From Episyrphus balteatus (lineage: Eukaryota > Arthropoda > Insecta > Diptera > Syrphidae): a DNA stretch of 64,000 bases. Of the stretch, positions 14,701 to 24,457 are shown piece by piece. Below the pieces are notes generated by a model. The model saw nothing but the letters and a program-made list of their open reading frames with translations. It was not told the origin of the DNA and did not search any database. Numbering within the stretch: position 1 is the first letter of the stretch; each line of letters starts with the position of its first letter. The stretch covers positions 126,040,551-126,104,550 of the forward strand of contig NC_079135.1 in the NCBI RefSeq assembly GCF_945859705.1. Reading direction: 5' to 3'. A program made the translations under genes and the position numbers.

Positions 14701-17604
14701 CATCAATAAAAAGTTTCTACAAACAAGAGCCAAAATATTACCAAGTACTCCTTTAAAATAAGTGGTAGGCTGATGAAATTTTGTATGCACGTTAACTATA
14801 CCATGTAAAAAAATAATAAGATATGTCCATCGAAATATTTCGGGTCAAAGGGTGTTTTTTTTTAGCGAGAAAGAACACTTTTGAAATGGTACCATTGCAC
14901 CACATGGAAAATTTTTGCATTTTTTTGAACCGCATATATATTTTATACATCGTATGAGGATCAAAAATAATCAAAATATTAATTTTATTTACCATGGCAT
15001 ATTGAATTTTCATGCAAAACTTAAATTGCTTGCTTTTATTTTTTATTAAATTTTCATACAAATTAATGTTTTGAAGGAGTGAGGTGCAAAAGTAAAAGTA
15101 TGAAAAATAATTGTGCAATTTGTGATAAAAGGATCAAATTCATAGGATTGTTAGTACAATATGTAAGCTTAATTTTAAGATATTGGGCCACTTAAAATTT
15201 CACTATGACGATGTAAATGAGCCATCTAATAATCACAAATTTCACAAAACTTCATTTAAATTGATTTCTGTGCATCGTTATTAACATCGTCATAGGTGAA
15301 ATTTTAAGTGGCCCAATATCTTAAAATTAAGCTTACATATTGTACTAACAATCCTATGAATTTGATCCTTTTATCACAAATTGCACAATTATTTTTCATA
15401 CTTTTACTTTTGCACCTCACTCCTTCAAAACATTAATTTGTATGAAAATTTAATAAAAAATAAAAGCAAGCAATTTAAGTTTTGCATGAAAATTCAATAT
15501 GCCATGGTAAATAAAATTAATATTTTGATTATTTTTGATCCTCATACGATGTATAAAATATATATGCGGTTCAAAAAAATGCAAAAATTTTCCATGTGGT
15601 GCAATGGTACCACTTCAAAAGTGTTCTTTCTCGCTAAAAAAAACACCCTTTGACCCGAAATATTTCGATGGACATATTTTATTATTTTTTTACATGGTAT
15701 AGTTAACGTGCATACAAAATTTCATCAGCCTATCCACTTAATTTAAAGGAGTACATGATAATATTTTGGCTCTTGTTCTTAAAGTAAATGAGTATTTATA
15801 AAAAGTGCAATAACTTTTTACATGATGGTCTAGGGATATTGGCATTGGTTTTATTCGATCGGGCGTTAAAAGTTACCTCGAAATCATGTATTATATTAGT
15901 AAAAATGTTTCATTAGCTATACTATGATATGCAACAATGCGGGTGCAACACAGAAAACCTCTTGTATCTACCCTCCTGGATGGAATACAAGGTGGCCCAA
16001 TATCTCAAAATAACTCTTATATTGAGTGCTACCAATGATATACATTTCATGCTTTTATCACAAAGTGCACGATTTTGTTGCTAAGCCGGCTCAAATTCTT
16101 TATAATTTTTCTTCGACGTTTTGGTTGTGATTACAACCTTCTTCAGGAATTTATAATAAATATTCATAATCTTAAAAATACTAATTAAAAATAAAATAAA
16201 AATCAATACTTACAATGTTAAGCTTAAAAAAAATTTAAGTGGTTTCTTAAAATCTTTAATTTTAGCTGGATTATCTTTCTTAATTTGTGTAGTATTTTAA
16301 AATTCAATTAATGAAGTCTTGAAAAAGACGTTTTAATCAATCGAAACTCTAAAATAATAAAATCTAAATTTATAAATGTTGCTCAACCCGTCGCAATCAG
16401 ATCTCCTATTAACCGTACTTTCTGTATTTAAAATATGTAACATTTTTAACATACATACTTTTGCTTTAGTGTTTTTCTGTCTATAAAATATCAACGTTAT
16501 TGAAATCTGGCAATGTAAAGCTAATGCTGTTTTTGGTAAATGTTCGCTATTTATATCTGATCTATGACCAGCTAAACGGTTTTTAAGTTTTTTTTTTTTT
16601 TAATTTTATTAAGTTCAACTTTTGAATTCGAAAACAATGAACTTCTTAGAAAATTTGCCAATTTGAAGGCTATACGAGCATTATCTTTATTTCTTATTTA
16701 TTCTTATTTTATACATTCCAAATCATGGGCACACAACAAAAACCAACGAATCTGCAAAATTGTAGTTTTGAGAAAAACGGCTTCAAAGTTTTGGAAACTC
16801 ATGCAATCTTATGGAAATTCGTGCAACGGAAATTGATAGTTTAGGCTTCTAGGCAACAGGTGGAGGATTGGGATCGACGCAGAGAATAGAGGGACCGATA
16901 ACAAGTAAAATGACGCATTACAGTGAAACTGTCCCAAATTGCAGATTCGCGGTTTTGGCGTTGTGCCGACGAAATCTTTCAAATAGAATATTAAATAATG
17001 AAGATAACAAAAAAAGCAAAAATATCACTCATAAGGTTGCCAAAAAACCACACGGCAAAATAAAAAAAAGTGTTTTTCTGCTTTAATCTTACATTTTAAA
17101 TAGCGAAAACTAAAAAAAAACTATTTTTGTTGATAAAAATATCTTTTATTAAAAACGCAGTTATACCAAGTGTTCAAATTGTCCTTCTTGGTATGCATGC
17201 TAGATCCAAAAACACAGTGAAATCCGAAAACGGGCTCTAGCATGCGTACAAAACCAAGAAGGACACTTTGAACACTTCAACACAGAATTTTCTCGCGAAT
17301 TTCGAATTTGTCTACACTTAAAGTTGTCTACCAGTATGTTTGTCCCTGACCTTTCTATTGATATGACATTCTTAATATGACTTGATTCAATATTTCGTTG
17401 GCTCTTAGACTATTTAGAAAAGTATCGAAAGTTGTTCTAACTTATAATGTGTGTTCTATTCCAGCTTATTGCAAACAGGGTGAAGAACTCTTTACACAGC
17501 TGGCTGAAATTGCAACAAGTTGTCGAGATTCAATGGCTGATTTTAGACGAAAATTGGCAAAAGAAGAAATGCTCTCGTGTACTATGAAGCCAGGAAAACG
17601 CTAA
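2265..17604 (+). CDS. Klp10A: Kinesin-13 microtubule depolymerase, whole gene (ten coding exons)
   Basis: Kinesin-13 proteins do not walk; they use ATP to peel tubulin from microtubule ends, acting at spindle poles, centrosomes, cilia and on cytoplasmic microtubules. The model joins 2265-2715, 2811-3043, 6428-6613, 7311-7356, 10852-11179, 11246-11512, 11571-11817, 13505-14167, 14232-14406 and 17465-17604. This is 2736 nt or 911 residues, and every junction is GT-AG with matching phase. Order along the protein: acidic low-complexity head (1-150), conserved kinesin-13 N-terminal domain (151-228), cassette (229-290), linker, basic coiled neck (about 370-414), central motor (about 435-770) with KVD at 475-477, P-loop GQTGSGKT 526-533, switch I NSNSSRSH 642-649 and switch II DLAGNE 672-677, then a C-terminal helical tail ending GKR. 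The internal motor and the KVD motif define the class. Length is close to the Drosophila protein once the extra head and cassette are discounted. Confidence 0.95.
2811..3043 (+). CDS. Klp10A: Klp10A exon 2: conserved kinesin-13 N-terminal domain
   Basis: After the acceptor tttttctag it encodes GRVHPAVV, VEWYERGETKGKEVELDAI and then NLSR. The WYERGETKGKEVELDAI block is the signature of the kinesin-13 N-terminal targeting domain. It ends in phase 0 at AGA|gtgagt. Confidence 0.93.
3505..3564 (+). other. Candidate 20-codon cassette exon in Klp10A
   Basis: A pyrimidine-rich acceptor (ccttcctctataacaatcttag) precedes exactly 20 open codons, QQLDVIDKELDCPTSYFDLM, that end at ATG|gttagc. Both ends are phase 0, so insertion between exons 2 and 3 would keep the frame. 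The donor is weak. Read through instead, it would stop after LLG, giving a truncated protein. It is not part of the main model. Confidence 0.3.
3565..6427 (+). other. Klp10A intron 2, no recognisable element
   Basis: AT-rich intron sequence. Near 4857 there is a short GACA-repeat tract (cagacagacagac) like that in the CTGT repeat family seen elsewhere in the window, and near 4622 a short piece resembling sequence inside the element at 19.5-20.7 kb (attagggtggtt). No coding potential is supported. Confidence 0.5.
6428..6613 (+). CDS. Klp10A: Klp10A exon 3: acidic and Gly/Ser-rich cassette
   Basis: Sixty-two codons, phase 0 at both ends, so it can be included or skipped without changing frame. 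It encodes an acidic run (IEEEDEEDDEELEDNDG) followed by a Gly/Ser linker and NSRLTS. Acceptor actcag, donor TCG|gtacag. The open frame continues upstream to an ATG at 6401, so this could also be an alternative first exon for a short isoform. No equivalent acidic cassette is part of the Drosophila protein as I recall it. Confidence 0.65.
7311..7356 (+). CDS. Klp10A: Klp10A exon 4: 46-nt microexon
   Basis: Acceptor tttttacag, then fifteen codons NATHGAIRMLNNVQN plus one base, donor G|gtaagt. It enters in phase 0 and leaves in phase 1, matching exon 5. Following NLSR directly, it gives SRNATHGAI, close to the Drosophila linker that follows NLSR. Confidence 0.85.
7540..8450 (+). pseudogene. Degenerate non-LTR retrotransposon (LINE) fragment
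   Basis: Within Klp10A intron 4. At 8194-8275 the + strand reads IVLDISKAFHRVWHQALLSK, matching the LDISKAFDRVWH block of reverse transcriptase. After a frameshift near 8275 it continues LLSDRLIQVVLDEFKP, then INAGVPQGSVRSPTLFLIF, the classic GVPQGS motif of LINE reverse transcriptases. Upstream at 7540-7760, broken frames (FFKNFNWS, DVDSSTDM, IPNRVKTI) look like the linker between endonuclease and reverse transcriptase in Jockey/CR1-type elements. Frameshifts and stops make it inactive; exact clade not determined. Confidence 0.7.
8819..9214. mobile_element. 396-bp MITE with 31-bp TIRs and TA duplication
   Basis: Left end TACTGCCGTGCTAAGCAAAA and right end, reverse complemented, TACGGCCGTACTAAGCAAAA match over about 30 bp with few differences and continue GGGCGCAT. 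TA flanks both ends (8817-8818 and 9215-9216). No coding capacity. The TA target suggests mobilisation by a Tc1/mariner-type transposase. Confidence 0.8.
9215..10851 (+). other. Klp10A intron 4, distal part
   Basis: AT-rich intron. A 49-codon open stretch at 10049-10195 (LCPPTRADTCYDS ... SHM) with splice-like borders was examined, but its phase does not fit the flanking kinesin exons. No other structure recognised. Confidence 0.5.
10852..11179 (+). CDS. Klp10A: Klp10A exon 5: linker and class-specific neck
   Basis: Begins in phase 1 with HRTNRATLSQSAI and a Ser/Thr/Asn-rich linker, then the strongly charged helical neck VKEVERLKENREKRRARQAE and NPNWETAAMIR. The neck just N-terminal of the motor is required for depolymerising activity in the family. 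Ends CG|gtaatt in phase 2, completing Arg with exon 6. Confidence 0.95.
11246..11512 (+). CDS. Klp10A: Klp10A exon 6: start of motor, KVD loop
   Basis: Encodes the first motor strand HQITVCVRKRPL and the kinesin-13 loop-2 motif NKVDLTKFLENHKFRFD. The Lys-Val-Asp finger touches curved tubulin and is the hallmark of microtubule-destabilising kinesins. Acceptor tttttag, donor AA|gtaggt. Confidence 0.95.
11571..11817 (+). CDS. Klp10A: Klp10A exon 7: P-loop
   Basis: Encodes the ATP-binding P-loop within TCFAYGQTGSGKTHTMGGEF (residues 526-533 for GQTGSGKT), then DCKNGIYAMAAKDVF and SASFFEIYSGK. Nucleotide-binding residues are intact. Ends phase 0 at AAG|gtaggt. Confidence 0.96.
11818..13504 (+). 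other. Klp10A intron 7 with tandem repeat and low-complexity DNA
   Basis: Contains the TTAATTAATTAATTTTA tandem array (listed separately). At 13060-13230 it holds repeated phrases such as ttctttataacgaa and ttttttataacgaag in both orientations, suggesting a decayed transposon. No coding exon. Confidence 0.5.
12436..12562. repeat. 17-bp tandem repeat (TTAATTAATTAATTTTA)n
   Basis: About six to seven nearly identical units built from TTAATTAATTAATTTTA, made only of A and T, inside Klp10A intron 7. It is internally self-complementary and likely to expand and contract. Confidence 0.85.
13505..14167 (+). CDS. Klp10A: Klp10A exon 8: motor core, switch I and II
   Basis: The longest exon (221 codons, phase 0 to 0). 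It carries VFDLLSDKQKLRVLEDGKQ, switch I NSNSSRSH, switch II IDLAGNERG, the tubulin-binding stretch EINKSLLALKECIRALG, PFRVSKLTQVLRDSFIG, and the end of the motor RYADRVKELV. All key catalytic residues are present. The final part is an acidic linker (NDDDVEQMMEDDD) at the position of the acidic/low-complexity spacer in the Drosophila protein. Confidence 0.96.
14232..14406 (+). CDS. Klp10A: Klp10A exon 9: C-terminal helical region
   Basis: Encodes EHDMSEELLDQHAAISDLQ, then VVDQHKAINEFL and LYNQTNYVDYDQD. This predicted helix lies after the motor and is typical of the kinesin-13 C-terminus, which supports dimerisation. Ends GATA|gtaagt in phase 1, joining across a 3-kb intron. Confidence 0.93.
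14721..15778. repeat. 1.06-kb near-perfect palindrome in Klp10A intron 9
   Basis: The left arm, from about 14721 to 15210, reappears reverse-complemented at about 15283-15778, with a loop of roughly 70 bp. Outer ends pair aagagccaaaatatta with the reverse of taatattttggctctt; inner ends pair tattgggccacttaaaattt with the reverse of its copy at 15298. Arms are nearly identical, with a few substitutions. Open frames of equal sequence on opposite strands are a by-product of the palindrome, not genes. Confidence 0.9.
15779..16085. repeat. Dispersed repeat copy adjoining the palindrome
   Basis: This stretch (ttattcgatcgggcgtt, gtgcaacacagaaaa, ggtggcccaatatctcaaaa) matches copies at 37.44-37.80 kb, 37.25-37.56 kb (inverted) and 43.02-43.59 kb. 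The shared phrase tttgtgataaaag also appears inside the palindrome immediately upstream, so 14.7-16.1 kb is probably one composite element. Confidence 0.75.
16086..17464 (+). other. Klp10A intron 9, distal part
   Basis: AT-rich. Contains a phrase at 16110-16150 (cttcgacgttttggttgtga ... cttcttcagga) of the kind seen in dispersed insect repeats, and an inverted-repeat element at 17168-17278. No exon apart from the final one. Confidence 0.4.
17168..17278. mobile_element. 111-bp hairpin MITE
   Basis: AAGTGTTCAAATTGTCCTTC at the left end pairs with AAGTGTTCAAAGTGTCCTTC read from the right end, and the pairing continues TTGG ... GCATGCTAGA for about 40 bp. The loop is short. No coding capacity. 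Confidence 0.7.
17465..17604 (+). CDS. Klp10A: Klp10A exon 10: terminal exon
   Basis: After acceptor ctattccag it encodes (T)YCKQGEELFTQLAEIA, CRDSMADFRRKLAKEEMLSC and KPGKR, then TAA. The order and the final GKR match the end of the Drosophila protein. Exon 9 supplies the first base of the Thr codon. Confidence 0.93.
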
Positions 17605-19520
17605 ATAAAAAATCAAACCAAAACCAGTAACAACAAACTAACAACTTTCTGCAAATTATTTTGGTAACACTCAAATGATAACTCTTTCAAAAAACAAAAC
17701 AAAAAAAAAAAAAATATAAGAAGAAACTAACGCATTGCTCCACCACAACCAACACCACACGCGCTCTGTCCTCGTTTGAAAACAAAAAAGAGAGATTGTT
17801 TGAACATAAAACATCATCATCATCTGCTACTGACCAAGTCGCTGGCCGCCTATATCCAAAATAACAATAACACACACAACCATAAATGAAAGAAAAGGAA
17901 AAAGAATGGACAAGACAGCATGCTGGACATCCATTTCAAATCAAGGGAACGATATTGTTTTCTTTAATTATTTTCTTTTCTGCATTAATTTTATTTCATC
18001 ACCCATTTATAATTAATTATAATTAAATTCATATTTTTTTTAAATATAAATTTTTTGAGTTTGTTTCTTTAAATCACTTTTCTCTCTCTCGCCCAGTGAC
18101 AATCTTTTCTAAAAAAAAAGATAAAAATGGGATAACACAATGTCGTCATCTACCAGTTAACAAGGTAGAGCAGCCTCTCCTCTTACATATTAATTAGTCT
18201 TTATTCTTTGAAGAACAAAAACATCGCATGATCTATCATATCGTTTAGTATTTTTTTTTTGTATTTAAATTTTCTTTAAGTAATTTTTAAGGGTCCTCTA
18301 CTGTCCTATGTCCTTTTTCCAAATCTTAGTTTTTAAGTTTTGGTATTATGTTAGCCTAAAATTTTTGACGTTGCTTTATTTTGTCTTCATATCAATTAAA
18401 ATTTGTAACAAATAAATATCCTGTCCATTAACTTTTTTTATTTGCTTTTGTAAGATAAATTATAAAAAAATATATATAATTTTTAATTTTTCCCTTAACC
18501 AAATAATAATTTAAAAAAAAAATTATATATTCGTGTAAAATGCTTATAAAACAAAAAAATTAAATTTTAAATAAAATTTGTAAAAGCTGCTTATTAAAAA
18601 AAAAAAAGAAATACAAAAACGAAATAAAAGAAAAATTCATCAACCGTGTTAAATTGAGTGAAATAATAAAAACCACAATAAATTTATTAAAAAGTTACCA
18701 AATCGAAAAATACTCAAGATTCACAGACTTATTAATTAATTAGATGTTTCATTTTTTTGCATAGTTGTTTTTTTGGTCTTAAATTTTGTTAATTAATCAG
18801 AAGAACCAGAAAACATAAAATTAGAGAGAATAACTACTATTTTTGTAAAGAAAATTGAGAAGTAAATTTGACTAAGAAGATAAGAAGTAAGGAATAAAGA
18901 TTTTAACAATTATTATTATAAAATTTTAATCAAAAAAAAAAAAAAACATCTTTATTTTCCAAAATGAGCTAGGCTTTTCTTGTTTTTTTTTTTAAGTAGG
19001 TATTTTATATTTAAGGTAACAGATTGATACCTTCAGTTTTTGTTAATTTTTGTTTTGTTTTCCATTTTGATACTTTTTTTTAAATTAATGTAATGAAGAG
19101 ATAAAATCTAGCAACCACTGTTTATTTAATAATATTATTCCTCCTTTTTTTTATTTAACTTATCTTTTTCGTCTTTGAATAAACTAATATTTAGTACAGG
19201 ACATTTTTGATTTTGTTTTTAATTTTGTTGGTTAATTAAAATTGTTGGGGATGCTTTTTTACTGATGCATCGATTATAGTTAGGTATGAATTATGCAAAC
19301 TAAGTAAAGATTGTAGCATTTTCTTGTTCTTTGGTTCCGGTACTTCGACTTTTATTTTCTTGGTTGTATGCAGTCAACTTGTATGCGGAAAACTAGTTCC
19401 CAAACATGCAAACATGCGGAAAGGACTGAAATTCCGGAGTTGATTATTAGTTACATGATCTATAGGTGTGTTTTTTTGGCATACATCTTCCGCTGTAGAA
19501 GTATACATGTAGAATAGAGC
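17605..19520 (+). other. Klp10A 3' UTR and downstream AT-rich DNA
   Basis: No coding frame. The first kilobase is rich in A/T runs typical of a fly 3' UTR. AATAAA signals occur at 17604-17609 (overlapping the stop), 18411-18416 and 18570-18575; the later two are the more plausible 3' ends. Confidence 0.5.
18411..18416 (+). terminator. Putative polyadenylation signal for Klp10A
   Basis: AATAAA about 0.8 kb after the stop codon, with T/GT-rich sequence following. A second AATAAA lies at 18570. Which one is used cannot be told from sequence. Confidence 0.4.
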
Positions 19521-19523
19521 TTA

Positions 19524-20662
19524 GGGTGTTTTCATAAACGTCTGCCTAACTTAGGCCTGCGTTAGTCGTGTTCATAAAGTCAGATCTGCGATCGGACTAA
19601 CTTAGTCCAACTGCAGTTCTGCTGTTCATAAACGTCAGTATGTCGTCAACATCGGGCAGATTGCGCAGCCAAAATTTTATTGCTGCAGAACTCAAGAAGA
19701 AATTTATTTGACTCTTGATTCGATTTTTTTTTTGTTAATAAATGTAAATATTGTTAAAAAAAAATGAAAAGCAAACATATTAATTACGGTGGTGCAAAAA
19801 ATGTTTCTTTTTGCATGTTTCGAAAAATTTAAATTTTAATGACACAGAAAATTTCTAAATCGTGTTTTTTTTGAGATAATGAGTTTATATTAATTTTTTT
19901 CGTATTAGGGTGGCTCTAAAAAATGTTATCTTCCACAGTTGCTTGAAGAATTCCAAAAAAATCAACGTGGATATTGTTTTGACCAAATTATCGAAGAAAA
20001 AAAAATTTCCATTAGGGTGGTTCAATTTTTTTTTTTTTTTTTAATTAATTACAAAAAAAATTATTTTTCACTGCAGAGAAAGTTTGTAAAACATGGTTTA
20101 TGAAATATAATGTAAAATTGGGGTAGCTCAGAAAATAAGGGGGCTCAGAAAAATGGTATATTTAACATTTACGATTGGAATACAACCAAATTCAATTTAA
20201 TTAATTTGCCATGAATTTAATATTTCTATAGCAAAAACGCACTTAACAAACTTTCTGTGCACTAAAAATCATTTTTTTTTTTCAAACGCATAAAAAAACT
20301 TTCTTGAACACCCTAATTAAAAATATTTTTTCCATAGGTAATTTGTTTTAAATGTGAACTACTCGGTGTTTTTATTATTTTTTTTCAGCCACCCTAATGT
20401 AACACGGTTTACAAATTTTTCGTGTTATTAAAAACAATATTTTCGGGGACTGAAAAAGAAATATTTTTTTGCTTAAACAAAACTCATTCTGTGGTAATTA
20501 AAAAAAAATTTTTTTTTTTGACGTTTATGAACACTCAGTGACTGCTGAAAATTGTACCAACGCAGGCCTGCAAACATTCTGCAGAATTGGTGTGTTCATT
20601 AATGCAGCAAAGCAGAAAGACGATTGGACAGACGCAGATTTCCGACGTTTATGAAAACACCC
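19524..20662. mobile_element. 1.14-kb TIR element with TTA target duplication
   Basis: Perfect 19-bp ends GGGTGTTTTCATAAACGTC face inward and are flanked by TTA on both sides (19521-19523, 20663-20665). A three-base TTA duplication is typical of PIF/Harbinger transposons. Subterminal inverted phrases recur (gttcataaacgtcag near 19623 and tgacgtttatgaacac near 20520; ggcctgcgttagtcgtgttc and its counterpart). The interior has repeats of agggtgg in both orientations and no transposase, so it is non-autonomous. Confidence 0.85.
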
Positions 20663-20924
20663 TTAAATTCAACTTCGGGAAGAATATTCGATGCTATCTA
20701 GTTATCCGTCGTCGTAGCGGAAATTTGGATCAGAGAGTTAAACTATAGGAAAAACATCTCGAAACATGATATGAAATTGAAGTGCAGATGATATACCCCA
20801 CCCACCTAAGAAAATGTCTGCGTATTTTGAAAAGACTTCTGTGAGAACGTAATGGTAAGTATCTCTACAGTTTATTATTTATCAATAGCTAGTTGGTAAG
20901 TTAAACGCCTGTTGTAATGTTATG

Positions 20925-21655
20925 TAATACGAAACCAGCGGCAGTCGAAAAGATTAATGAATGTAACTAATCGCAGTTGAACGATAATAGTTTTACAAAA
21001 TAGGGCCCATGTTTATTTCAAATTGTTTCAGGTGATATTACGGTAACATTTCAGACATTAGGTGTGTTTTTTTGTTTATCTATGTATATAGATTTTGTGA
21101 AATCAAAACAATTTACATGTACTTTTTGTCGATAAAAGCAGTAGTGCCCAGGTAGTTTAATTGTTTTGTTCAAACAGAAATATCTGAAAATATTAACAAA
21201 AAAAAAAAAAGCGGAGAAAATGAGGTTTGAAAAAAGCTCTCATAGAAAAAAAATAATCAAAAATTTATTTGACATGGTTGTATTAAAATGTTAATATTTC
21301 GAGATATACGCAATGCACTTTTCAGGGGGTCTATTACGTAATACGAAACGAGCGGGCAAGTCAACGATACTGAAGTAAACGATAGTCGCGACAAAGAGCG
21401 ATTATGTAAAACGAGAAAGTCGTTTGGCCAAACTAAACCGAAAAAAATATATTTTTGAAGCTCACGTGAATTTTACTAGCAAACGCATTTATATTATGAC
21501 AGCTAAACGAAAATGAAAGTTAAACGATAGGTTAATGGCAGTCGTAAAGATTAAAGAGTATCGTTGAAGTAAAACGATTATTGTAATACGTAGTCGCATT
21601 TCAACGAAAACGAAGTAGTTTCAACGATAATCGTTTTACAAAATAGGGCCCCAGA
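20925..21655. mobile_element. Repeat block with GGGCCC-ended TIR-like termini
   Basis: The phrase acgataatagttttacaaaatagggccc at 20981-21009 recurs almost exactly at 21627-21653. At 21335 an imperfect inverted version (gggggtctattacgtaatacgaaacg) starts a segment of about 320 bp. Interior units aacgata and gtaaaacga repeat many times in both directions. Looks like a MITE plus a truncated second copy. Confidence 0.55.
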
Positions 21656-21998
21656 TAAAAGTCTTAAATGGGATCCTGATAAGATTGTTGAACAAATATA
21701 TACATAAAATTACCAAAGTTTTTTCGAAATAAATAAAAATAAAAGAGTTTCCACGTTTGAAATAGAAAAAAAATCAAAATGCTTATAACACAAGAATGAC
21801 GCAATTAACCCTCTGTCGGCACATGGGTGCGAATTCGGCAGGACAAAAATAAAAAAATTACGATTTTTCAAAAAAGTGGTCACAAAAAAGTCTCTTTATA
21901 AGGGTGAAAATATTTTTTTTTCGGAATTGTGAATACAATTTTCGAATTCCACGGAATATTCTACATCAATTTTATACTTGATTCTCTATAAAATATTC

Positions 21999-22385
21999 GG
22001 CCCTAGCGAGGTATTCCGTCGGAGCGGATTTTTTCCGATTTTCTACGAATCGGAGACTTTTTGCTTCGAGGTATTTCTCCGATCCGCTGATCGGAGATTT
22101 TCTCCGACAAATTTCAACGCATGCCATTTCATGCGATGAAGTACTTCTAATGGTTGTCGGCCCTAGCGAGGTATTCCGTCGGAGCGGAATTTTTCCGATT
22201 TTCTACGAATCGGAGACTTTTTGCTTCGAGGTATTTCTCCGATCCGCTGATCGGAGATTTTCTCCGACAAATTTCAACGCATGTCTTTGCATGCGATGTA
22301 GTACTTCAAATGGTTGTATTCTTGACAGATACAAATCATTTTTTTTCCGAAGTCCTCCGACAAGTTTTTGTTGCGGAACAAATAA
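21999..22385. repeat. Two tandem copies of a CGGAG-rich unit
   Basis: The unit begins cggccctagcgaggtattcc and continues through paired tcggag/ctccga phrases. It occurs at about 21999 and again at 22158, the second copy extending to tgcggaacaaataatctgcc. An inverted copy of the second unit lies at 23290-23510 in the middle of the adjoining palindrome. Confidence 0.8.
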
Positions 22386-22387
22386 TC

Positions 22388-24450
22388 TGCCCTAGCGAGG
22401 TATTCCATCGGAGCGGAGATTTTCCGCAACGCATACTCCGTCGGAGGTTCAAATTGCATTCGAGGTATAATTTGACATGCGTCAGATTCAAGATTTTAAT
22501 AGTGATGTGCAAAATATACCGATATATCGATAAGTTGGTATACCTTTCGATATTTTTATATAAAAACACCTAAATACATTTAAATTGTCATATAACTATA
22601 TAGAGAGTTTCATTTCATAGTTTCTCATAAGTAAGAATGTCAATGTACGGTAAATTACACCCTTGCGTTAATTTGAAAATGAATCGATATTCCGATATTT
22701 CTATTCAACAAAATATCGAATCGAAAAATATCGATATTTTTTTTGAGAAGGCCATCTCTATAATAATTATCACAGATGACAGAAAAAAACAACAGATCAA
22801 AAAAAAAAAAAACAATTCAAAGAATAACAACGAGTAGAAGTTATTTCATTGAAGAAAATTAAAGTGTCTGGCAAGTTTCGCGTTACTTTTGAAAGCCGAG
22901 TCCAAACAAATAAGGGTAAAAAACTCAAGAAAAAAGGAATGTTTTAAAAAGTGAAAGAAAATTTATTTTTGAAAGACTTTTGCCTGTAAGGCCCCCGCCC
23001 GCCAGTGCCTGCGATTTCTTTTCTGTTTTCGATAGTTTTTTTTTATGTTGGACTTATGAATAGTCAAGAGCATCCTTTTTTCCATTCACCAACATCCCTT
23101 TGTCGTGGTCCAATTCAAATCAACTGATTGGGCAGATCATCCCAATTCCCAATTTATCCACAATTTTTAGTGATCTTTTTGTATATACTTATGTTTTTTC
23201 GTTTTGCCTAAACAAAAAATCCATAATAAATAAAAAAAATTTACTAAAATACTTTGTTTTTTTTTTTATTACTTACATTTTAATTATTTATTCCGCAACA
23301 AAAACATGTCGGAGGGCTTCGGAAAAAAAATGATTTGTATCTGTCAAGAATACAACCATAAGAAGTACTTCATCGCATGCAAAGACATGCGTTGAAATTT
23401 GTCGGAGAAAATCTCCGATCAGCGGATCGGAGAAATACCTCGAAGCAAAAAGTCTCCGATTCGTAGAAAATCGGAAAAAATCCGCTCCGACGGAATACCT
23501 CGCTAAGGCCGAATTAAAATGTAAGTAATAGATAAAACAAACAAATTTAGTAAAATTTTCTTATTTATTATGGATTTTTGTGTTTAGGCAAAACGATAAA
23601 AATCATAAATAAAAATATACAAAAAGATCACCAAAAATTGTGGCTGTATTGGGAAGATCTGCCCAATCAGTTAAATTGAATTGGACCACGACAAAGTGAT
23701 GTTAGTGAACGGAAAAAAAGATGTTGTACATCAGTGCAACATAAAATAAAACTATTGATAAACAAAAAAGAAATCGCGGGCACTGGCGGGCGGAAGGCCT
23801 TACAGGCAAAAGTCTTTCAAAAATAAATTTTCTTTCACTATTTCAAATCCTCCTTTTTTCTTCAGTTTTTTTTTCCCCCTTATTTATTTGGACTCGGCCT
23901 CTAAAAATAACGCGACACTTCCCATGGACACTTTTTAATTTTCTTAAATGAAAACTCGTTTGTTATTCTTTGAATTGTTTTTTCTTTCTTTTCTTTCTTG
24001 TTTTTTTTCTGTCATCTGTGATAATTATAGAGATGGCCTTCTCAAAAAAAATATCGATATTTTTCGATTCGATATTTTGTTGAATAGAAATATCGCAATA
24101 TCGATTCATTTTCTAATAACACAAAGGGGTAATTTAATGTATATTGACATTCTTACTTATGAGAAACTATGAATTGAAACTCTCTAAATATTTTTATGAC
24201 AATTTAAATGTATTTAGGTGTTTTTATATAAAAATATCGAAAGATATACCAACTTATCGATATATCGGTATATTTTGCACATCACTATTAAAATCTTGAA
24301 TCCGACGCATGTCAAATTATTGCGATGCGGTGCGTCGTAGAATTTGCCTAGTATTTTTTCCGATGAAAGATACCTCGAATGCAATTTGAACCTCCGACGG
24401 AGTATGCGTTGCGGAAAATCTCCGCTCCGATGGAATAATTCGCTAGGGCA
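22388..24450. mobile_element. 2.06-kb foldback element
   Basis: Outer ends gccctagcgaggtattccat (22391) and its reverse complement at 24430-24449 bound two arms of about 0.9 kb that mirror each other through ccgatatatcgataagttgg, gagaaggccatctctataat and tccaattcaaatcaactg. Between the arms sits an inverted copy of the CGGAG-rich unit (23290-23510). Several substitutions and small indels separate the arms, so this is a real, aged structure. No protein is encoded. Confidence 0.85.
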
Positions 24451-24457
24451 GAATATA

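Noticed and set aside
14792..15653. Matching 108- and 90-codon frames on opposite strands
   Set aside because: Both are generated by the palindrome symmetry; AT-biased composition, no domain.
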